Assembly (NCBI GenBank): GCA_943372645.1
Contig: CALRZN010000011.1
Location: 62,001 to 126,000 of the forward strand
Direction: 5' to 3'
DNA: 64,000 bases
DNA from: VBWE01 sp943372645
Lineage (GTDB): Bacteria; Bacteroidota; Bacteroidia; Palsa-965
The notes under the pieces are model-generated. The model saw nothing but the letters and a program-made list of their open reading frames with translations. It was not told the DNA's origin and did no database searches. Below are positions 50,019 through 58,938 of this stretch, piece by piece. Made by a program: the position numbers and the translations under genes. Position 1 is the stretch's first letter. Each line of letters begins with the position of its first letter.

Positions 50019-50675
50019 ATGGAATCAACACCACGGCACATCCTGCTCCCGTTTTATTGCCTCGGCTCCGTTACGTGGTATAAAAAGCTGCTGGAAGCGG
50101 ATGCGGTTTATTTCGACCTGCAGGAACCGTTTCCGCGGCAGACGTGCCGTAACCGCTATTACATTGTGGCCGCAAATGGCGTAAGCAAACTCATCATCCC
50201 GCTGAAACACCCGCAGAGCAAAGTGCCTTTCCGCGAAATACAGGTGAGCCGCACCGAAGACTGGCAGCGCCACCACTGGAAAACGATACGTTCGGCGTAC
50301 GGGCGTTCCCCGTTTTTTGAATACTACGCGGATTATTTTGCGCCGCTGTATGAAAATACGTCCTCGCCCTGGCTGCATGATTTTAACCGGAACATGCTCG
50401 ATACTACATTCCGTTTCCTGCACATCAAACAGCCGGTGCACTACCTTGAAGCAACAGCTTCCATCCTGCCTGAAAACGACCTGCGTCCCTGGTTTGAATT
50501 TCCCTGGCAGAAATACCCGCTCACGCCCGAAACCGATCGCCACCGCACACTGCGTCCCTACCCGCAGGTGTTTGATGCGCGGCACGGTTTTATTCCCGAC
50601 ATGAGCATCCTGGATGCGCTTTTTTGTTTGGGTCCGCAAGCCTTGCAGGCTGTGGCTTTGCCGCGCGAAGCATGA
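50019..50675 (+). CDS. WbqC family protein
   Basis: A 218-residue protein of the WbqC-like family (cysteine-peptidase-like fold; the activity is unclear; members near LPS genes are linked to acyl or amino transfer). Motifs are LPFYCLGSVTWYKKLLEADAVYFD (about 10-33), ETFPRQT-type RNRYYIVAANGVSKLIIPLKHP, HHWKTIRSAYGRSPFF and YFAPLY. The N-terminal block and the KTIRSAYGRSPFFEYY block are the family's strongest features. It closes the dapB-lepB-lepB-TSUP-wbqC cluster, 4 bp after TSUP. ccoI follows on the same strand with about 80 bp between, which holds the FNR-type site. It is cytoplasmic with no signal sequence. Confidence 0.88.
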   Translation: MESTPRHILLPFYCLGSVTWYKKLLEADAVYFDLQEPFPRQTCRNRYYIVAANGVSKLIIPLKHPQSKVPFREIQVSRTEDWQRHHWKTIRSAYGRSPFFEYYADYFAPLYENTSSPWLHDFNRNMLDTTFRFLHIKQPVHYLEATASILPENDLRPWFEFPWQKYPLTPETDRHRTLRPYPQVFDARHGFIPDMSILDALFCLGPQALQAVALPREA

Positions 50676-50693
50676 TCGCCCGCACAACGGAAT

Positions 50694-50707
50694 ATGATTG
50701 TTATCAG
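50694..50707 (+). promoter_or_regulatory. ccoI: FNR-type site before ccoI
   Basis: ATGATTGTTATCAG has the inner TGAT-N4-ATCA of an FNR/CRP box. The promoter box AAATTTTG at 50730-50737 puts the predicted start near 50741, so the site is centred near -41, a typical activator position. Confidence 0.55.
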
Positions 50708-50756
50708 CCCATATTGAACGCGGAAACTGAAATTTTGCAGCATAAGGTTAAACCGT

Positions 50757-53189
50757 ATGTTGCACTACCCGAAAAAGACACCCGCAGAACTTGATCTTAC
50801 CACCTGTTACCACTGCGGCGCCGACTGTGAAAAACACCCGATTGTTTACGATGAAAAACCGTTCTGCTGCGAAGGCTGCCAGCTGGTTTACGACCTGCTG
50901 AAAGAAAGCAACCTGTGCACGTATTACACGTTGAACAATGCGCCGGGCAACTCGTTCAAAAACGTAAAGCGTTCGGGCAAATTCAATTACTTAGACGAAC
51001 CGGTGATTGCGGAGAAACTGGTGCGTTTCCGCGATGACAAGCAGGTACACATTACGTTTTATGTTCCTAAAATGCACTGCAGTTCGTGCATCTGGCTGCT
51101 CGAAAACCTGCACCGCCTGCACAACGGCATCATCCACTCGTCGGTCAACTTCCTGAAAAAAGAAGTGGTCGTGCATTATCGCACGGAAGGCATCCGCCTT
51201 TCGGAAATTGCCGACCTGCTTACACACGTTGGTTATGAGCCGCTCATTAACCTGGGCGATACCGAACAGAAATCACCCGCAGCAGCGAAGAAAAAGAAAA
51301 ACTATTCCACCGCACTTAAAATCGGTGTGGCCGGTTTCTGTTTCGGTAACATTATGATGCTGAGTTTCCCGGAATATTTTTCGACCGGTAATTTTTACGA
51401 CCAGGCACAACTGAAACAATTTTTCGGTTACCTCAATTTAGTGCTGGCTTTGCCGGTGTTTTTTTACAGTGCGTCGGAGTTTTTTGTTTCTGCGGGGCAG
51501 GCCATCCGCCAGCGTTTCCTGAACATTGATGCGCCCATTGCACTTGCCATTCTCGTAACCTTTTCGCGCAGTGTGTATGAAATCGTTTCCGGAACCGGCG
51601 CCGGGTATATGGATTCGATGACGGGCATTGTATTTTTTATGCTCATCGGCCGTTACATCCAGAACCGCACGTACAATTCACTGGCGTTTGAACGCGATTA
51701 TAAATCCTATTTCCCGGTTGCTGTTTCGGTAATGGACGATGCCGAAAACGAAAAAAGTGTACCGGTAAGCGACCTGAAAAAAGGACAGCGCATCCGCATC
51801 CGCAATAATGAAATTATTCCGGCCGACTGTGTGCTGCTGAGTTCGCAGACGCATGTTGATTACAGCTTCATCACCGGGGAGTCGGCTCCTGTAAAAAAAC
51901 AGGCCGGTGATTTTATTTACGCCGGCGCGCGCCAGGCCGACGGTGCGGTGGACATGGAAGTTAGCAAACCGGTTTCGCAGAGTTACCTCACAGGACTGTG
52001 GAACAACGACCAGGCTTCGGAAAAAGAGAAACAACGGAACCAATCATACGTAGATAAAATCAACAAGTACTTTACCATCGTGGTTTTGGTGCTTGCCTTC
52101 GGATCGGCCGCCACCTGGCTGTTCTTCGATCCGTCGCGTTCGCTTAATGCATTTACGGCCGTGCTCATTGTGGCCTGTCCGTGCGGCCTGCTGCTCACCA
52201 CCACGTTTGCAAACGGCAACATGATCCGTATTCTCGGCAAAAACAAACTGTACCTGAAAAATGCGGCTGTGCTTGAAAAACTGGCCCGCACCGAAACGGT
52301 GGTGTTTGACAAAACCGGGACGATTACATCCGGCACACAGGTTCGTTTTTCGGCTACGATGGATTTTCCCGAAGCAACCGTTTATGCCGCCGCACTTTCG
52401 GCCCAATCGGCACACCCGCTGAGCCGCAAAATTGCGAAGACATTTAAAGGAGAAAAGAAATTCTCCGTTACCCATTTTGAAGAAATCACCGGGCAGGGAT
52501 TGAAGGGCGAAATAGACGGGAACTATGTTATTCTCGGTTCCCGCTATTTCGTTACCGGAACGGCCCAGACCGATAACTCACGCGAAACACTGGTGTTCCT
52601 GATGATCAACGGCGCTGTGGCCGGGTTCTTTACGTTTGAAAACACGTACCGCCCGGGACTGCAGGAAACACTTACCGATCTTGCTGCCGATTACAACCTG
52701 CACCTGCTCTCAGGTGACCAGGATGCGGAAAAAGAACGGCTGCAGCCGCTGTTCGGGAAAAATGCGAACCTCCTGTTTGGTCAAAAGCCCGACGACAAGA
52801 AAAACTACATCGCTGAACTGCAGCAGCAGGGACACAACGTGCTGATGGTGGGCGACGGCCTGAACGATGCCGGTGCATTTATGCAGAGCGATACCGGTAT
52901 TGCCATTTCTGACGACACAAATACATTTTCACCGGCCTGCGATGCGATACTCGACGGCAGTTCGTTTACACGCATCCGGTCCTTCCTCGATTATGCACGC
53001 GCCGGTAAAAAAGTGATCCTGGTCACATTTGCCGTTTCGCTGGTGTACAACATTACCGGTCTGATATTCGCCACCGGCGGAACACTGTCGCCCGTGGTGG
53101 CTGCGGTACTTATGCCGCTGAGTTCAGTAACCATCGTGGTTTCGTCCACTTTCTTCACCTCGTTTGTGGCGTGGCGCAGGGGATTGTAA
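50757..53189 (+). CDS. ccoI: Copper-translocating P1-type ATPase for cbb3 oxidase
   Basis: Pumps Cu+ for assembly of the CuB centre of cbb3 oxidase. It has 810 residues. The N-terminus carries a CcoI-type cysteine-rich region (CYHCGADC at about 17-24 and CCEGCQ at about 40) and a heavy-metal-associated domain with MHCSSCIW near residue 107. Membrane helices follow; the CPC ion motif is IVACPCGLLLT near 475; the phosphorylation motif is FDKTGT near 520; TGES is ITGESAPV; the hinge motif is GDGLNDAGA near 700. All P-type ATPase motifs are present. It heads the oxidase cluster and is preceded by the FNR-type site at 50694. ccoS follows after about 90 bp with its own promoter region. Confidence 0.96.
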   Translation: MLHYPKKTPAELDLTTCYHCGADCEKHPIVYDEKPFCCEGCQLVYDLLKESNLCTYYTLNNAPGNSFKNVKRSGKFNYLDEPVIAEKLVRFRDDKQVHITFYVPKMHCSSCIWLLENLHRLHNGIIHSSVNFLKKEVVVHYRTEGIRLSEIADLLTHVGYEPLINLGDTEQKSPAAAKKKKNYSTALKIGVAGFCFGNIMMLSFPEYFSTGNFYDQAQLKQFFGYLNLVLALPVFFYSASEFFVSAGQAIRQRFLNIDAPIALAILVTFSRSVYEIVSGTGAGYMDSMTGIVFFMLIGRYIQNRTYNSLAFERDYKSYFPVAVSVMDDAENEKSVPVSDLKKGQRIRIRNNEIIPADCVLLSSQTHVDYSFITGESAPVKKQAGDFIYAGARQADGAVDMEVSKPVSQSYLTGLWNNDQASEKEKQRNQSYVDKINKYFTIVVLVLAFGSAATWLFFDPSRSLNAFTAVLIVACPCGLLLTTTFANGNMIRILGKNKLYLKNAAVLEKLARTETVVFDKTGTITSGTQVRFSATMDFPEATVYAAALSAQSAHPLSRKIAKTFKGEKKFSVTHFEEITGQGLKGEIDGNYVILGSRYFVTGTAQTDNSRETLVFLMINGAVAGFFTFENTYRPGLQETLTDLAADYNLHLLSGDQDAEKERLQPLFGKNANLLFGQKPDDKKNYIAELQQQGHNVLMVGDGLNDAGAFMQSDTGIAISDDTNTFSPACDAILDGSSFTRIRSFLDYARAGKKVILVTFAVSLVYNITGLIFATGGTLSPVVAAVLMPLSSVTIVVSSTFFTSFVAWRRGL

Positions 53190-53193
53190 CGGC

Positions 53194-53207
53194 ATGATTG
53201 CTATCAG
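53194..53207 (+). promoter_or_regulatory. FNR-type site, upstream copy, before ccoS
   Basis: ATGATTGCTATCAG differs from the site before ccoI (50694) by one base. It is centred about 63 bases before the predicted start (near 53263), 22 bp upstream of the second, weaker site, that is two helical turns. Confidence 0.5.
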
Positions 53208-53215
53208 TTTTTGCC

Positions 53216-53229
53216 TTGACTGGCATCAT
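53216..53229 (+). promoter_or_regulatory. FNR-type site, promoter-proximal, before ccoS
   Basis: TTGACTGGCATCAT matches TTGAT-N4-ATCAA at 8 of 10 positions. It is centred about 41 bases before the start predicted from the box TAGTTTTG at 53252-53259, the standard activator position. Confidence 0.5.
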
Positions 53230-53251
53230 TCATACAGCACGTTTACCCGGG

Positions 53252-53259
53252 TAGTTTTG
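53252..53259 (+). promoter_or_regulatory. Promoter -7 box for the ccoS-ccoNO operon
   Basis: TAGTTTTG fits TAnnTTTG; start near 53263, about 17 bases before the ccoS ATG at 53280. Confidence 0.6.
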
Positions 53260-53279
53260 TTCCGGAAAAAGTAAAAAAT

Positions 53280-53450
53280 ATGAGCGCATTATTTGTACTT
53301 ATCGGAATAAGCCTGCTGGTAGCCCTCGCATTTCTTTTCGCTTTCCTGTGGTCCGTTCGCAGTGGTCAGTATGAAGATGACTACACACCGTCTGTGCGGA
53401 TGTTATTCGAAAACCAGCCCAATGAAAATAATCAACAAAACCAAAAATAA
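53280..53450 (+). CDS. ccoS: cbb3 oxidase assembly protein CcoS
   Basis: A 56-residue one-helix protein that helps insert cofactors into cbb3 oxidase, too short for most gene finders. It begins MSALFVLIGISLLVALAFLF (one transmembrane helix), then has the CcoS-type FLWSVRSGQYEDDYTP with the conserved Trp and acidic residues, and a polar tail. It sits 5 bp before ccoNO, downstream of the promoter with FNR-type sites, and is the first gene of that transcript. Position and the SGQYED motif make the call solid. Confidence 0.9.
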   Translation: MSALFVLIGISLLVALAFLFAFLWSVRSGQYEDDYTPSVRMLFENQPNENNQQNQK

Positions 53451-53455
53451 CGATT

Positions 53456-55588
53456 ATGGAATCAGAGAAGTTCGCGTACGATAATAAGATAGTCAAGTAC
53501 TTTGCCTACGCCACCATGGTATGGGGCCTGGTAGGTATGCTTGTCGGACTCTGGGTTGCATTTCAATTTGTTTTCCCGGCGCTCAATTTTAACTTTCCGC
53601 TGACGACGTTCGGCCGTTTACGTCCGCTGCATACCAATGCGGTGATTTTTGCATTTGTGGGTAACGCTATTTTCATGGGCGTATATTACTCGCTGCAGCG
53701 CCTCTGCAAGGCCCGGATGTTCAGCGATAAGCTGAGCAAAATCCATTTCTGGGGCTGGCAGCTGATCATTTTATGTGCGGCGCTTACTATTCCGCTGGGC
53801 ATTACCACGGGAAAAGAATACGCTGAACTTGAATGGCCGATTGACATCCTGATTACCATTATCTGGGTGGTGTTCGGCTGGAACATGTTCGGAACCATCA
53901 TCAAACGCCGCGAGCGCCACCTGTATGTGGCCATCTGGTTCTACATTGCCACCTTCGTTACCGTGGCTGTGCTGCACCTGGTAAACTCGTTTGAACTGCC
54001 GGTTTCGTTACTGAAAAGTTATTCCTGGTACGCCGGTGTGCAGGATGCGCTGGTGCAGTGGTGGTATGGCCACAACGCGGTAGCGTTTTTCCTCACCACC
54101 CCGTTCCTCGGACTGATGTACTACTTCATTCCGAAAGCGGCCAACCGCCCGGTGTATTCGTACCGCCTTTCCATCATTCACTTCTGGGCACTCATTTTCC
54201 TTTATATCTGGGCCGGTCCGCACCACCTGCTTTATACTGCGCTGCCCGACTGGGCACAATCGCTGGGTGTGGTGTTCTCGGTTATGCTCATCGCTCCTTC
54301 GTGGGGTGGTATGATCAACGGTCTGCTTACACTTCGTGGTGCATGGGACAAAGTGCGTGAAGATGTTACGCTGAAATTTATGGTGGTTGCCGTTACCGCT
54401 TACGGTATGGCCACGTTCGAAGGCCCGATGCTGTCGCTGAAATCGGTGAACGCCATCAGCCACTTTACCGACTGGACCATTGCACACGTACACGTAGGTG
54501 CGCTGGGCTGGAACGGTTTCCTTGCGTTCGGTATTCTTTACTGGCTGCTCCCGCGCATGTTCCGCACCGAACTGTATTCGAAAAAATTAGCGAACTGGCA
54601 CTTCTGGTTAGGCACACTCGGTATCCTGTTTTATGCGATACCGATGTACTGGGCCGGTTTCATGCAGCACATGATGTGGAAAGAATTCACCGAAGAAGGC
54701 CTGCTGAAATACCCGAACTTCCTTGAAACGGTTACCAAACTGATGCCGATGTACGGCGCACGAGCAATCGGCGGAAGCATGTACCTCGTGGGTGTAATCA
54801 TTATGACTTACAACCTCGTGAAAACCGTTCGTGCCGGTAACTTCCTGGCCAATGAAGAAGCAGAAGCTCCTGCACTTGAAAAAGTTTATGTTGAACACGG
54901 CAAACCGCACTGGCACCGCTGGATTGAGCGTCGCCCTGTTCAGATGCTCATACTCAGCCTCGTGGTTATTCTTATCGGTGGTATTGTAGAAATGGTTCCG
55001 ACCTTCCTCATTAAATCCAACATCCCGACGATTGCCAGTGTAAAACCATATACACCGCTGGAACTGGAAGGACGCGACATTTATGTACGCGAAGGCTGTT
55101 ACACCTGCCACTCGCAGATGGTGCGTCCGTTCCGCTTTGAAACAGCACGATACGGTGAGTATTCCAAAGCCGGCGAATTTGTATATGATCACCCGTTCCA
55201 GTGGGGTTCGAAACGTACCGGTCCTGACCTGCACCGCATAGGCGGCAAGTACCCGGATTCGTGGCACTACAACCACATGCTCGATCCCACAAGTATGTCG
55301 CCGGGTTCCATCATGCCATCGTATCCGTGGCTGCTGGACGATGACCTGGACCTGTCGCTGACTTCGAAAAAGATCAAAGCAATGACCACACTTGGTGTTC
55401 CATATCCTTCGGGTTATGATGCAATAGCTGTTTCGGATCTGAAAAAACAGGCAGAACAGATTACGGCAAGCCTGAAAAAGGATGGTATCGAAACATCTTC
55501 GGACAAAGAAATCATTGCGGTGATTGCGTATCTGCAGCGCCTCGGAAAAGACATTAAACCGGTAGCTGCAACTACCACAACCAAATAA
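53456..55588 (+). CDS. ccoN: Fused cbb3 oxidase subunits I and II (CcoN-CcoO)
   Basis: The catalytic subunit and monoheme cytochrome c subunit in one 710-residue chain, as in Bacteroidota. The CcoN part (about 1-490) has the low-spin heme His in RLRPLHTNAVIFAF, CuB/heme His residues in WWYGHNAVAFFL and GPHHLLYT, and IAHVHVGALGWNG. The CcoO part (about 510-710) has a membrane anchor (LSLVVILIGGIVEMVP) and a heme c site CYTCHSQMVRPFRFE, with a Met ligand expected in the SIMPSYPWL segment. The cytochrome reduces oxygen at high affinity and pumps protons. ccoS precedes by 5 bp; ccoQ follows by 5 bp. Confidence 0.97.
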   Translation: MESEKFAYDNKIVKYFAYATMVWGLVGMLVGLWVAFQFVFPALNFNFPLTTFGRLRPLHTNAVIFAFVGNAIFMGVYYSLQRLCKARMFSDKLSKIHFWGWQLIILCAALTIPLGITTGKEYAELEWPIDILITIIWVVFGWNMFGTIIKRRERHLYVAIWFYIATFVTVAVLHLVNSFELPVSLLKSYSWYAGVQDALVQWWYGHNAVAFFLTTPFLGLMYYFIPKAANRPVYSYRLSIIHFWALIFLYIWAGPHHLLYTALPDWAQSLGVVFSVMLIAPSWGGMINGLLTLRGAWDKVREDVTLKFMVVAVTAYGMATFEGPMLSLKSVNAISHFTDWTIAHVHVGALGWNGFLAFGILYWLLPRMFRTELYSKKLANWHFWLGTLGILFYAIPMYWAGFMQHMMWKEFTEEGLLKYPNFLETVTKLMPMYGARAIGGSMYLVGVIIMTYNLVKTVRAGNFLANEEAEAPALEKVYVEHGKPHWHRWIERRPVQMLILSLVVILIGGIVEMVPTFLIKSNIPTIASVKPYTPLELEGRDIYVREGCYTCHSQMVRPFRFETARYGEYSKAGEFVYDHPFQWGSKRTGPDLHRIGGKYPDSWHYNHMLDPTSMSPGSIMPSYPWLLDDDLDLSLTSKKIKAMTTLGVPYPSGYDAIAVSDLKKQAEQITASLKKDGIETSSDKEIIAVIAYLQRLGKDIKPVAATTTTK

Positions 55589-55593
55589 GGGCC

Positions 55594-55773
55594 ATGAAAT
55601 TCATCAACTATCTCGAGTCGATTACCGGAGTAGCCATCTTTCCGATGATATCGTTCACGATCTTTTTCCTCTTCTTCCTGCTGTTGTTAATCTACGTGAT
55701 GAAGGCCGACAAGAAGCAGATACTGGAAATAAAAAATCTTCCGCTGGATAAGAATCCGGAACCGGAAGTTTAA
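55594..55773 (+). CDS. Small cbb3 subunit, CcoQ-like
   Basis: A 59-residue membrane protein with one transmembrane helix (ISFTIFFLFFLLLLIYVMKADKK) and a short polar tail (NLPLDKNPEPEV). Size, topology and place between ccoNO and ccoP match CcoQ, although the sequence is little conserved. It stabilises the oxidase in other bacteria. Too short for the usual open-frame length cut. It starts 5 bp after ccoNO, and ccoP follows after 8 bp. Confidence 0.8.
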   Translation: MKFINYLESITGVAIFPMISFTIFFLFFLLLLIYVMKADKKQILEIKNLPLDKNPEPEV

Positions 55774-55781
55774 CAGAAACA

Positions 55782-57041
55782 ATGTTACAGGGTGTTTTTA
55801 AAAAAGCAAAAAACAGCGTGTTTATGAAACGAAATACTTTATTGCTGTGTATCGCAGGCCTGCTCCCGGTTCTTGCAACCGCGCAGAACAATGCCCCGGT
55901 ATCGGCCGGGGAAACGTCAAACTACTGGTCGAATCCGCTGTTCATTGGTTTGCTCAGCATCATTATCATTCTTATGCTGACCATCATCGGTCTTGCGGAA
56001 GTTGTAAAAGCAACCGCACGCAACCGCAATGAGCAGGAAAAAAGAAACAAGAAAAACAGCGGCGGCGCGGCGGCAGTAATCCTGCTGCTTGCAGGTTCGC
56101 TGCTTTCATCGGATGTGTCCGGCCAGGTAGCCACTGATCCGAAAAACACGTTTTATTACGATTACACTTACTGGGGGCTTCACCCCACGCTGGTGTACGG
56201 CATGCTGCTGTTTATCGCGGTAGAGATCGTAATCATTCTTGTGCTGTACAATACGGCCATGCGCCTGCTGGGCGTAAAAGAACGCCGCGAGGCTGCCCTG
56301 AAAGCGCGCAGCGAAGCGGTTGCCAAAGGGCTGCCGGTTGAACCGTCGCTGATGGAGAAATTCAATGCATCGGTTGCTATTGAACAGGAAAAAGACATCA
56401 TGTTCGATCACGATTACGATGGTATACGCGAACTGGATAACAACCTGCCGCCGTGGTGGAAATACGGATTCTATGTGACGATTGTTTTTGCATTCGTTTA
56501 CCTGTTCCACTTCCACATCTTCAAAACCGGTAAACTGCAGATGGCCGAATACACCGAACAGCTTGAAACAGCAAAAGCCGAAATTGAAGCCTACAAGAAA
56601 AAAGCGGCGAACCTGGTGGACGAAACCAACGTTACCCTGCTTACCGATGCGGCTTCTATTGCAAACGGTAAAGCCACCTACGTTAAATACTGCGTAGCCT
56701 GCCACGGTGCAGAAGGCCAGGGCGATGTGGGACCGAACATGACCGACAACTACTGGATTCATGGCGGCAGTATTAAAGATGTATTCAAATCCATCAAATT
56801 CGGCTGGCCTGAAAAAGGAATGAAATCGTGGCAGCAGGATCTCGGTGCACGCCAGATCCAGGAAGTATCGAGCTACCTGCACACCCTCGTTGGAACAAAC
56901 CCGCCCAACCCGAAAGAAAAACAGGGCGACCTGTACATCGAAGCCGGCAAAACGGACTCAGCAGGTGTTTCCGATTCACTGAAAAAAGCACCCGACAGTT
57001 TGCCTGCCAAAGACAGCTTAACGGTCAAGCCGGCAAAATAA
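55782..57041 (+). CDS. ccoP: cbb3 oxidase subunit III (CcoP), single heme c
   Basis: Membrane-anchored cytochrome c that passes electrons to CcoO, 419 residues. Residues 15-35 may be a signal peptide (MKRNTLLLCIAGLLPVLATAQ), and several transmembrane segments lie at about 50-70, 90-110 and 125-150. A CcoP N-terminal domain follows (DHDYDGIRELDNNLPPWWKYGFYVTIVFAFVYL). The C-terminal cytochrome has YCVACHGAEGQGDVGPN. There is only one CxxCH, where proteobacterial CcoP has two. The C-terminus is Lys/Pro/Ser-rich. Start M1 or M15 are both possible. ccoG follows by 27 bp. Confidence 0.93.
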   Translation: MLQGVFKKAKNSVFMKRNTLLLCIAGLLPVLATAQNNAPVSAGETSNYWSNPLFIGLLSIIIILMLTIIGLAEVVKATARNRNEQEKRNKKNSGGAAAVILLLAGSLLSSDVSGQVATDPKNTFYYDYTYWGLHPTLVYGMLLFIAVEIVIILVLYNTAMRLLGVKERREAALKARSEAVAKGLPVEPSLMEKFNASVAIEQEKDIMFDHDYDGIRELDNNLPPWWKYGFYVTIVFAFVYLFHFHIFKTGKLQMAEYTEQLETAKAEIEAYKKKAANLVDETNVTLLTDAASIANGKATYVKYCVACHGAEGQGDVGPNMTDNYWIHGGSIKDVFKSIKFGWPEKGMKSWQQDLGARQIQEVSSYLHTLVGTNPPNPKEKQGDLYIEAGKTDSAGVSDSLKKAPDSLPAKDSLTVKPAK

Positions 57042-57068
57042 AAAACAGACGCATCAACAAATAACATT

Positions 57069-58490
57069 ATGGCGGACGTGGAGATTGAAAACGAAAATCA
57101 GCATGATGAATCCTTCCGGGACCGGATATCAACCATCTCGGAAGAAGGCAAACGGAACTGGATATTTGCACTCAAACCGAAAGGTAAACTGTACAATGCA
57201 CGATCCATTCTCAGCTACATCTACCTGCTTCTCTTTTTCAGTCTCCCGTTTATCCGTATTAACGGCAACCCCGTATTCCTGTTCAATGTAATTGAACGCA
57301 AATTCGTTTTCTTCAGCGTCATCTTCTGGCCGCAGGATTTTTTCATCTTCGGGCTGGGGATGCTTACGTTTATCCTGTTCATCGTACTGTTTACGGTTGT
57401 TTACGGCCGCGTATTCTGCGGCTGGGCCTGCCCGCAAACCATTTTCATGGAAATGGTTTTCCGTAAAATTGAATACTGGATTGATGGCGATGCCCCCAGC
57501 CAGCGCGCCCTGAAAAAAGCGCCCTGGGACAAAAAGAAATTATCGAAACGCCTGCTGAAACATTCGCTATTCTTTTTCATTTCGTTTGTCATTTCAAACA
57601 CATTCCTCGCTTACATCATCGGTTCGGATGAACTGCTCATCCTGATGAACGAACCGGTTGCAGCCAATATCGGAACGCTGGTGGCGCTGATTATTTTCAC
57701 CGGTGTATTTTATGGTGTGTATGCCTGGTTCCGTGAACAGGTTTGCCTTATCGTTTGCCCCTATGGCCGCCTGCAGGGCGTAATGCTCGATAAAAATTCC
57801 ATCGTGGTTGCCTACGACTATGTGCGCGGCGAACCCCGGGGCAAATTCAAGAAAAATGAAGAACGGACCAAAGGCGATTGTATTGACTGCAACCTTTGTG
57901 TGAAAGTTTGTCCCACCGGTATTGATATCCGGAACGGCACGCAGCTCGAATGTGTAAACTGTACCGCGTGTATTGATGTATGCGATAATGTGATGGATAA
58001 AACGGGGCTGCCGAAAGGACTGATCCGTTACGCATCCGAAAACGGTATTGCAAAAAAAGAAAAACTCAAAATCACCCCGCGTATCCGGGCCTACTCCATC
58101 GTGCTCACCATTCTTATCGGTGTGCTGGTAACGCTGCTTGTAACACGTACCGACCTGGACGCAACCATTCTCCGTACGCCGGGAATGCTGTACCAGAAAC
58201 ACGAAGCCGAAGGTACCATCAGCAACCTGTACAACCTGAAACTGATCAACAAAACACATGTTGATATGCCGATTGAACTGCGCCTGGAAGATGAAAACGG
58301 TTCAATCAAAATGATCGGTGAAAATCTGACCGTACCCAAAGAATCGAAAGCAGAAACGGAGTTCTTTATTTACCTGCCGAAAAACAAAATCAGTTCCCGG
58401 AAAACGATGCTGAAGATTTCGGTGTATTCCGGCGGCAAAAAAATTCAGACTGTTAAAACCAATTTTCTCGGACCGATAACATCAAACTAA
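57069..58490 (+). CDS. ccoG: CcoG/FixG, iron-sulfur protein for cbb3 assembly
   Basis: A membrane ferredoxin-like protein that reduces Cu(II) to Cu(I) for the oxidase, 473 residues. The N-terminal part has membrane helices (ILSYIYLLLFFSLPFIRI, FFIFGLGMLTFILFIVLFTVVYG). A FixG-type CGWACPQTIFMEM motif is near residue 117. The double 4Fe-4S motif is CIDCNLCVKVCP near 275 and CVNCTACIDVCD near 297. A C-terminal IgG-like FixG domain starts around 350 (LKLINKTHVDMPIEL). The gene follows ccoP by 27 bp; ccoH follows by 7 bp. All cluster Cys residues are intact. Confidence 0.96.
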   Translation: MADVEIENENQHDESFRDRISTISEEGKRNWIFALKPKGKLYNARSILSYIYLLLFFSLPFIRINGNPVFLFNVIERKFVFFSVIFWPQDFFIFGLGMLTFILFIVLFTVVYGRVFCGWACPQTIFMEMVFRKIEYWIDGDAPSQRALKKAPWDKKKLSKRLLKHSLFFFISFVISNTFLAYIIGSDELLILMNEPVAANIGTLVALIIFTGVFYGVYAWFREQVCLIVCPYGRLQGVMLDKNSIVVAYDYVRGEPRGKFKKNEERTKGDCIDCNLCVKVCPTGIDIRNGTQLECVNCTACIDVCDNVMDKTGLPKGLIRYASENGIAKKEKLKITPRIRAYSIVLTILIGVLVTLLVTRTDLDATILRTPGMLYQKHEAEGTISNLYNLKLINKTHVDMPIELRLEDENGSIKMIGENLTVPKESKAETEFFIYLPKNKISSRKTMLKISVYSGGKKIQTVKTNFLGPITSN

Positions 58491-58497
58491 AACAACC

Positions 58498-58935
58498 ATG
58501 AGCTGGGGCATTAAAATAACCATCCTGTATTGCAGCTTTGTTGCAATGATCCTGACAATGGTATTCCTGACCATACCGCAGAAACCGGAACTTGTTGCAG
58601 ATAACTACTACGAACAGGAACTGAAATACCAGGATAAAATAGACCGCATGAACCGCACCCGCCAGCTACCGGAACAGCCGCAGTGGCAGGTAGGCAACGG
58701 ACAGGTGGCACTATCGTTCCCGGAAAACCTGCGCAAACAGAACATCAGCGGCGAAGTGTATTTTTTCTGTCCCTCGGCAGCGGCCATGGATAAAAAAGTG
58801 CCCATTCAGCTCGATTCCACCGGAAGCATGATGCTTACAACAGCGAGCATGAAACCCGGACTGTACAAAATGGAAATCAGCTGGAAAGCCAACGATGCCG
58901 ATTATTTCAACGAAAGTATCATTCAACTGCATTAA
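58498..58935 (+). CDS. ccoH: CcoH/FixH family protein
   Basis: A 145-residue protein with one N-terminal transmembrane helix (ITILYCSFVAMILTMVFLTI), followed by a periplasmic beta domain. The family's PELVADNYYEQELKYQDKIDRMNR segment is near residue 25-50, and the C-terminal half has KPGLYKMEISWKANDADYF. CcoH/FixH is needed for assembly or stability of cbb3 oxidase and may act with CcoI in copper delivery. It is 7 bp after ccoG and 3 bp before the TauE/SafE gene. Confidence 0.92.
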   Translation: MSWGIKITILYCSFVAMILTMVFLTIPQKPELVADNYYEQELKYQDKIDRMNRTRQLPEQPQWQVGNGQVALSFPENLRKQNISGEVYFFCPSAAAMDKKVPIQLDSTGSMMLTTASMKPGLYKMEISWKANDADYFNESIIQLH

Positions 58936-58938
58936 GTC

